From the NCBI RefSeq assembly GCF_032854445.1, contig NC_088302.1, positions 40,492,191 to 40,556,190 of the forward strand: DNA of 64,000 nt, given 5' to 3'. This DNA is from Liolophura sinensis (lineage: Eukaryota; Mollusca; Polyplacophora; Chitonida; Chitonidae). The notes under the pieces are model-generated. The model worked only from the letters and a program-made list of their open reading frames with translations. It did no database searches and was not told the DNA's origin. Positions 58,266 through 64,000 of the stretch are shown here, piece after piece (position 1 is the stretch's first letter; each line of letters begins with the position of its first letter). Both the position numbers and the translations under genes were made by a program.

Positions 58266-58662
58266 GGTTCAAAATGCCTTTTAATACCAATGTCAGAACC
58301 CATTCAACATTTCTCTCCCAGCATTCGTGAAAAGTAAAGATATAAACATGTTGTTCGTAAAATGAACTAACCATGCGAAAAAGAAGAAACTAAATATTCC
58401 AGCTACAATTACGTGTATATTGGCTAAAAAAGTGACGGTACATGTCTTCTATCAACGTGAATGCTGTATTGTTATTTCTACACTTTGCTCTAACAAGAGA
58501 GTGTCTCTACTTGACAGATTGTGTAAAAAAATATACAATAATATAATGTATTCAGAACATACTAAAAAAACTTATACATAATTCCTCAAATTTATACATG
58601 TACTGTTTCTGTTGCATTTGCATACAAGCTGACAGCTAGACTGGGTGGCCACTGAAACATTC
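58266..58662. other. Probable EXOC1 3' UTR or flank
   Basis: AT-rich unique sequence downstream of the EXOC1 stop on the minus strand. Several AATAAA-like hexamers could serve as poly(A) signals, but none is decisive. Confidence 0.4.
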
Positions 58663-58789
58663 TCAGTGAGACTGGGCAATGTCTGAGAAGTACTGCAGAA
58701 TGTCAGTGATGGTAAACTCCAGGGTTATCTTGAAATCTGGACACTTGGGGTGAACAAAGTGAAGACAAGGTGATAGATAGGCCATGTTC
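58663..58789 (-). repeat. Tandem duplicate of the EXOC1 last-exon end
   Basis: Starting 128 bp from the true exon end, cagtgagactgggcaatg, tctgagaagtactgcag and aatgtcagtgatgg are repeated almost perfectly, then diverge at aaatctggacacttgg. It lies in the 3' UTR and contributes no coding sequence. Confidence 0.9.
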
Positions 58790-58942
58790 TCAGTGAGACT
58801 GGGCAATGTCTGAGAAGTACTGCAGAATGTCAGTGATGGTAAACTCCAGGGTTATCTTTGAATCAGGGTAACATTTGTTAATCAGCTGATCAAACTGTTT
58901 GTACTGTTTGATAAACTCATCCTGCATGGTCACCCACACAAC
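58790..58942 (-). CDS. EXOC1: Exocyst complex component 1 (Sec3), last coding exon
   Basis: Terminal exon of EXOC1: 50 codons and a TGA (58790-58792). It follows an AG acceptor (ccccag at 58943-58948) and encodes [19 protein letters not shown] and [18 protein letters not shown]. Both match the highly conserved extreme C-terminus of animal Sec3. EXOC1 is a subunit of the octameric exocyst, which tethers secretory vesicles to the plasma membrane by binding PI(4,5)P2 and Rho/Rab GTPases. The six exons in this window (648 nt, 215 residues) join in phase without gaps. They form the C-terminal quarter of a protein usually near 890 residues; the rest lies beyond 64000. The gene converges on the GPCR cluster. 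The 3' end of this exon is duplicated just downstream and again near 51 kb. Confidence 0.95.
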   Translation of the reverse strand, partial: VVWVTMQDEFIKQYKQFDQLINKCYPDSKITLEFTITDILQYFSDIAQSH

Positions 58943-59665
58943 CTGGGGAAAGTAAAAGTGAAAGCAATGTTACTAAAAACACTGTGGAGTGCACTTAGTA
59001 TTCCTCAGCTACAAGAGATAGTGTGAGGAGGTAGAGATCCAACAACCTTGACAAAGATGGTAAAGGTCAATGAGACAGTGTTCCTCTACATGACTTGCTG
59101 CATATATCGTGGCAGATCAACAGTTTGCTGTTTTATTCCACACTCAAGAAATTTTGTCTTTAATACACAACGGAGGTCAGTCATTTGGGTGGACAAAACA
59201 GAAGTGCCCAGGGTTAAACCATCAAACACTAGCAACACACCTCCCCAGGCTTTTTCCTGCCTTTCACACCATGTTGGGAGAAGACAGAATACTGTAAGTT
59301 TTCAACACAGTGCAAACGGTCACATGAGTGCCACAGTTCACTTATTAAACAGGGTTATTCTCAATGCCCTATGTAAGCGTACATGTGGTATCAGTTTGAT
59401 AAGTCTAGCTACAAACCACCTTGAAAAACTGTACTTTTTAACTGAATCTAAAAGATTGTCCAAAGCTATTCAGTTACTCATTTTGCCCATGTCCGAGAGT
59501 TCTATTTATGTTACTCTGGTGTTCTGAGGCATGTTTAGAAGGCAAGAGGATAATAATAGATGAATAAAAGTAAATCTCAGCACTATTTTATGACTTACTG
59601 GCCTCCAAAAAATGTTCGATGGATTTTAGGCAAAAGACAGCCAGTGTTTTATAACCCAGTCCTAC

Positions 59666-59737
59666 CTGCAACAGATTTTCCTCCTCACACAAATGCTTTT
59701 CCACTTTCTTGTAAAGGTGTTCAAGTCCTTTTTTCAC
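59666..59737 (-). CDS. EXOC1: EXOC1 exon, fifth of six in the window
   Basis: A 72-nt exon, phase 0 on both sides, between TTCTCAG and GTAGGA. It encodes [20 protein letters not shown] and NLLQ, a conserved helix in the C-terminal CATCHR-type helical bundles of Sec3. It was too short to stand out as a long reading frame but matches the expected order exactly. Confidence 0.94.
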
Positions 59738-60297
59738 CTGAGAAGGAAATGAACAAGTTAAAGACAATATTTATATAACCAGGTTTTTTGATGAGTGCAA
59801 TTTACAGGTTGTATTTTAGCAACAGATCATGCTGGGATCATTATCAAGTGAAATAAAGTGGTCAGTCATATGACAATTATCTCAGCATGAGGATCAAAAG
59901 CTTGTGCAACCTATTTTAGATTTTGGTGGTCATACCTTGACTTCATTATTATTAACAATAATATCTATATTTATTGACGATAACTCAGTCAATTTGAACA
60001 AGTAAGAAAAAAAAAAAAAGAGTTCTTCCCCAAGGGCTTCACAAACAGTATATATAGAAACAGATGTACAGTCACTATGGACAAATGACGTGTGTCCCAA
60101 TCAGCATACGAAACATGGTAGTGGGAAACGGCCCATTATCCACACTTCCTGTCCCTTTTCTACAGATTAAATAAGTTATCTGAACACTTTTTTGGGGGGA
60201 GTTAAGTTGCCACAATATGTATCATATCTCTCATGAGAATCACATTACTGTAGAATTCACATATCAGTTATGAATATAACAGCAGCTTTATCAGTAC

Positions 60298-60420
60298 CTC
60301 TTTCCCTGGGTATTCCTTGATAACTTTTCTCAGTTCCTGTTTGCTAAACGCCAGAGCATAGCCCACTTCCTCTTCTTTCACCCCTGAAGCAACTCGACTT
60401 TGAATGCCCTCAAAAAAAGT
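60298..60420 (-). CDS. EXOC1: EXOC1 exon, fourth in the window
   Basis: A 123-nt exon, phase 0 on both sides, between TTGTTGCAG and GTACTG. It encodes [20 protein letters not shown] and [17 protein letters not shown], among the most conserved segments of metazoan Sec3. Confidence 0.95.
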
Positions 60421-60974
60421 CTGCAACAAGGAAGTACACATACTTAAATTTATATGCTTCACTGAACACATGCATGTGTAGCGCATGTATATGTAGCTCT
60501 TATTATTATGTAGATTGTAGAAATGAGGGGAACTCACAATCTTCAATTCAAATCTACATGTACCCGATAGCACTGTATTTTAAAACACAAACCAAATATT
60601 TACCAAGGTCATCACAGCACTGACATATTTATGCAGATGAATGATGACCTGCACTCCTCTACAAAATATCAATTTTCATGATCAAGGAGTCTGATCAGTT
60701 TAATATTTATTTATTTCACTGTTATTTAACACTGTACTGAATGTTTGTTTACTACGATTCTGCTCAAATTAGGGGCTGGAGGAAACCAGAGTACCTGGTG
60801 AATATTGCCTCCATTCATCGTCTTTCTAAACAAACTTCTTGACTTGATTAGGTCCCTGCCATACAAGACAGAACTGTAGTCTACTGGGTAAGTTTTCACT
60901 TCCAATGACTTTAACAATGGCCACCACAGCCAAGTTGCCAGTACTTAGTACTCACTCCCACAGAGTTTTAATGT

Positions 60975-61336
60975 AATGGTCACCAGGTCCAAGCTGTAGT
61001 AAATGTTCTCACTTCCATCATTAAATTTTCTATAAAGTCTCTATTTTTGCTAAACTTTTATAATGGTCACCACAGCTAAGCTGTAGTCTAAATTCTAATG
61101 TCCCTAACTTTAACAAAGGTTGTCACAGGTAAGCTGTAGTCCTAAGTTCTAATGTTCCTATTGAACTATAATACAGGTTGCCACAGGTAAGCTGTAGCCT
61201 AAGTTTTAATGTCCCTAACTTTCATAGAGGTTGCCACAGGTAAGCTGTAGTCTAAATTCTCACTTCAGTAATCTTTACACAATGTAATTTTTCCATGGCT
61301 TGCCTGCCTAAGTTGCAGTTTAAGCTCTAAACTCAC
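60975..61336 (-). repeat. Decaying tandem ladder derived from the end of an EXOC1 exon
   Basis: Five to six copies with a period of about 55 bp carry ctacagcttacctgtgg and gaaagtta (minus strand). They align with the end of the neighbouring exon (ctacagcttatctgggg, then gaaaagtta). They lie in the intron just after that exon's donor. Divergence increases with distance. Not coding. Confidence 0.7.
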
Positions 61337-61461
61337 ATGTAACTTTTCCAAGGGACGCCCCAGATAAGCTGTAGTGTATGCATGAAGATTGTCCTGATAG
61401 ATTTGCTTTGCCTCCTTTCTTTCGCCATCCAAACAGGAGATCTTTAACTGGGACAAAACCG
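61337..61461 (-). CDS. EXOC1: EXOC1 exon, third in the window
   Basis: A 125-nt exon that starts by completing an Ala codon (phase 1 in) and ends in phase 0 at CAT before GTGAGT. It encodes [19 protein letters not shown] and [23 protein letters not shown] and GxPLEKL are hallmarks of animal Sec3. Acceptor: tatttgtag. Confidence 0.95.
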
Positions 61462-63543
61462 CTACAAATATAACAGAAGATAATACCTTTCATTGTGCCT
61501 AGATAAACGTAAATATAATTTATGAATAAAAAAAAAAAAACAGTAAAAAGTGCTGCTATGAACAAATTTTCTTTTTGCAATGTCATTTTTGAATACCCTG
61601 CTCAAGACATTTTCACGGACAACTCATATACATGAATGTATATTCTACCTAAGTTAACTTTATTCAGATCTCTTAGTATTTCTGCGACTCTCAATGGCTA
61701 ATGTCAAATGTTTCTACACTCTGTTGCCTATAAAATAGTCACCACTGTTGTAACTTAATCTGCACAGTGTATACTTTAACAGCAAGTCCACACTTCTTGT
61801 ACTTGACAAGGGAGGTAAATTCAGAGAGGGCCATTGGTGCTTAATGCTGTGCTCAAGAAATTTATATTGATAGGGCTTCAGATAAGGTTATGATTGGAGG
61901 CCATCAACAACATGCAGGAACATAGCAAGCGGCCTTGACCCATCATCACAGAACCAGACCAGAATCCCATTCTCATAAAAGCCATATTTTATGTTATCTC
62001 AATCCACATAAGCACTTTGAACAGCTACGATGTATTTTCAATTCCATGAATTTTAAATGTGATCATCAACATGTACACATAATATAGGTCACCAGATGTA
62101 CAGACAAAATCTGTCACAATTTTCACTACTGGCAAGACATTTTCTGCAGTTTTTTATTTTCCTTTAAAATAAAATTACTAGTTTGTCACAAAATATCACA
62201 TTTACCACTCCAACGACCTTGAAGAAATAGGACAAGGTCTTTGAAAATGAACACGTTTCAAAAAGTGGATACATAAAGTGATATAAGACAAGGTGTTAAC
62301 AAGAAACTGTATAGACAATAGGGCTCAAATTGGACAACGTGTTAACAAGAAACTGTATAGACAATAGGGCTCAAATTGGACAACGTGTTAACAAGAAACT
62401 GTATAGACAATAGGGCTCAAATTGGACAACGTGTTAACAAGAAACTGTATAGACAATAGGGCTCAAATTGGACAACGTGTTAACAAGAAACTGTATAGAC
62501 TTATAGATTTATTTGCCTGCTTCAACGTTTAATCATTGAATTCCAAAATCCAGTCCATCTATAATGAAGTGAACTTTTAAATTCACTCTAAAGCAGGACA
62601 CAATAGGACCTTTATTATCACTTCTACAAGTATAAATCCAATCCCGAGTCGAAATGTTGTTGCAATCCACAGAAATATTTCCTTCTTGTTCATGGCGAGT
62701 TGGGTCTACTAACATTTTGGAACCGTGCGCCAAAAGACATGGCAAGTTTAGCGATGGTTTCATCCGTCAACATGGATTAAAAATAGAAAGAACAATTTGC
62801 CCAGTCAGTCAAACAAAAAAAGACAACTTTCAGTCAATGCTTGTAACTATCGTTTATTATCTGCACAGCTATCTCGTTATCCATGTTTTCTGACCCTGGT
62901 CTTAAATTCAATCCGGACTTTGAAGAAAGAAAAGTTAACAATTTATCAGATTTTCTGCATATAACTAGTCCAAAATGGATTTAAATGTGTATTAGTTATT
63001 GAAAGGATCCTTTTATCTTCAATCTAAACAGGAAGTCAACATTGGTTTGGCTTTTAGTTGACACAAAAACAGAAGTACATGCTGCAAAACGAGCACACAT
63101 GCGCACACAAGCGATGGGAGATAATGTTGTTCTGAAGTAGCTTTCAGCACAGAGTGATCTCTCGTAACATCTCTCTGTGGTTGGCAGCTGCTGCAAACGG
63201 TGTTTCCTACGTTTTTGGTGAATAATGAATTCACTGTATCTTTATCATGCCGCCATAAATGAAAAAGCAGAACTTATAGTTGTCCATACATTGACATATC
63301 ATGCTTGGCCTGCGATTTTATGTGTTGATTTTTTTTTTGGCAGGTTGGTTTTAAGTTGGCTTGCTATAGCAAATTTTTGGCTTTTCACCATTTGCAGGCC
63401 CCCATTTTGAACCCTGGACTGACAAACAGATGCTACAACAATTCTCCCTGTGGGGTAAAATGATTTCATGCATCTGTTCCCATCACAGTTTGGTCATTAA
63501 CACTAACTGGCATCTACGGATAGAGAAATAAAACATCACTTAC
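61462..63543. other. EXOC1 intron, about 2.1 kb
   Basis: It holds remnants of old SINE-A-like sequence (about 61580 and 61845), a 46-bp tandem repeat at 62288-62505 and otherwise unique DNA. No other gene was recognised on either strand. Confidence 0.6.
62288..62505. repeat. 46-bp tandem repeat, about 4.7 copies
   Basis: Nearly identical copies of acaacgtgttaacaagaaac, tgtatagacaatagggc and tcaaattgg at 62287, 62333, 62379, 62425 and 62471. The near identity indicates recent expansion within the EXOC1 intron. Confidence 0.95.
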
Positions 63544-63564
63544 CAAACATATGATGAAAATTTT
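63544..63564 (-). CDS. EXOC1: EXOC1 microexon of 21 nt
   Basis: A 21-nt exon between TTGTTGCAG and GTAAGTG encodes the rest of a Glu codon, then NFHHMF and the first base of an Ala codon. Human EXOC1 has the same segment (ENFHHIF) between the same neighbouring segments. Phases fit on both sides (1 in, 1 out), so skipping it would keep the frame and delete seven residues. Confidence 0.92.
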
Positions 63565-63830
63565 CTGCAACAAAAAACAAGTGAACCAACTTAATTTAAT
63601 GTCCATACCTTCACTGGAAAGTTAGCTAAGTTTTTACAAAACTGCTATAGCAGGACATGTGGCTGATTATCAACTGCTTGTTGTTTAATATTTCCATTTG
63701 TCATGAACATTCAAACTTCAACACTGTTCCACCAAAGTCTCATACCTGCCCTAAATATTCAGTTCCATGCATATGTATGATTAACCTACATTTGGGAAAA
63801 GAGCATATTTCTATTGAAATTCCAACTCAC

Positions 63831-63984
63831 CTAACATGACAACTTCACGTGGTGTTTTGGGGTGCTCGTTTGCCACTCTAACAATCTGGTCAAAAATGGT
63901 TCGTACAAGTTCCGTGTAGGCCTTTTCTAGGTTAGAGCGTCTGTTTGATCCGCGGAATATGTTTTCTGCTTGGTTAGCAAATTG
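63831..63984 (-). CDS. EXOC1: EXOC1 exon, first in the window
   Basis: A 154-nt exon between TTTTACAG and GTGAG. It encodes QFANQAENIFRGSNRRSNLE through EHPKTPREVVML, and the last base begins the Glu codon completed by the microexon. KTPREVV is conserved in vertebrate EXOC1. The preceding exons lie beyond the right edge of the window. Confidence 0.94.
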
Positions 63985-64000
63985 CTGTAAAACAAGTACA

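Noticed and set aside
60975-61336. Additional EXOC1 coding exons in the ladder
   Set aside because: Frames are broken, acceptor sites are missing, and the EXOC1 protein is complete without them.

Overview
The window is eukaryotic and reads as an invertebrate chromosome, most likely a marine lophotrochozoan such as a mollusc (inference). The signs are spliced genes with GT/AG introns, three families of tRNA-headed SINEs, an I-like LINE, a Helentron-type rolling-circle transposon and several kilobases of tandem repeats. No rRNA gene, free-standing tRNA gene, CRISPR array or bacterial operon was seen.

Layout. 1-6720 is a 42-bp minisatellite with higher-order structure. 7068-14754 (minus strand) is a large, frame-broken Helentron: a cysteine-protease-like domain, an OTU domain, a basic 18-residue repeat, a Cys-rich N-terminal domain, an HUH/Y2 Rep, a PIF1-type helicase and a C-terminal AP-endonuclease-like domain. 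14755-18442 has no gene I can support. 18588-29505 is a macrosatellite of eight complete units of about 1.3-1.5 kb, each bounded by a hairpin cluster ending in CTAG. 31.2-35.1 kb holds an orphan receptor exon and a dead LINE (endonuclease, reverse transcriptase, RNase H) split by a SINE with clear target-site duplications. 36.7-38.4 kb is a 43-bp minisatellite. 41.8-44.5 kb holds further minisatellites and a full SINE.

45.0-56.3 kb is a tandem family of a three-exon class A GPCR related to melatonin receptors. Copy C (54802-56263) is intact and encodes 309 residues. Copies A and B are pseudogenes, a lone first exon lies at 31.2 kb, and a promoter-to-3'-flank fusion near 53.8 kb looks like the scar of another deleted copy. 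58.8-64.0 kb carries the last six coding exons of EXOC1 (exocyst component Sec3) on the minus strand, including a 21-nt microexon. It converges on the GPCR cluster.

The native genes are the intact GPCR (a membrane receptor) and EXOC1 (vesicle tethering); nothing here suggests that they work together. The most notable structures are the hairpin-punctuated macrosatellite, the multi-domain Helentron, and the duplication history around the GPCRs and the EXOC1 3' end. Fragments of EXOC1 exon ends form decaying tandem ladders, and two SINE insertions have matching empty sites in a paralogous block.
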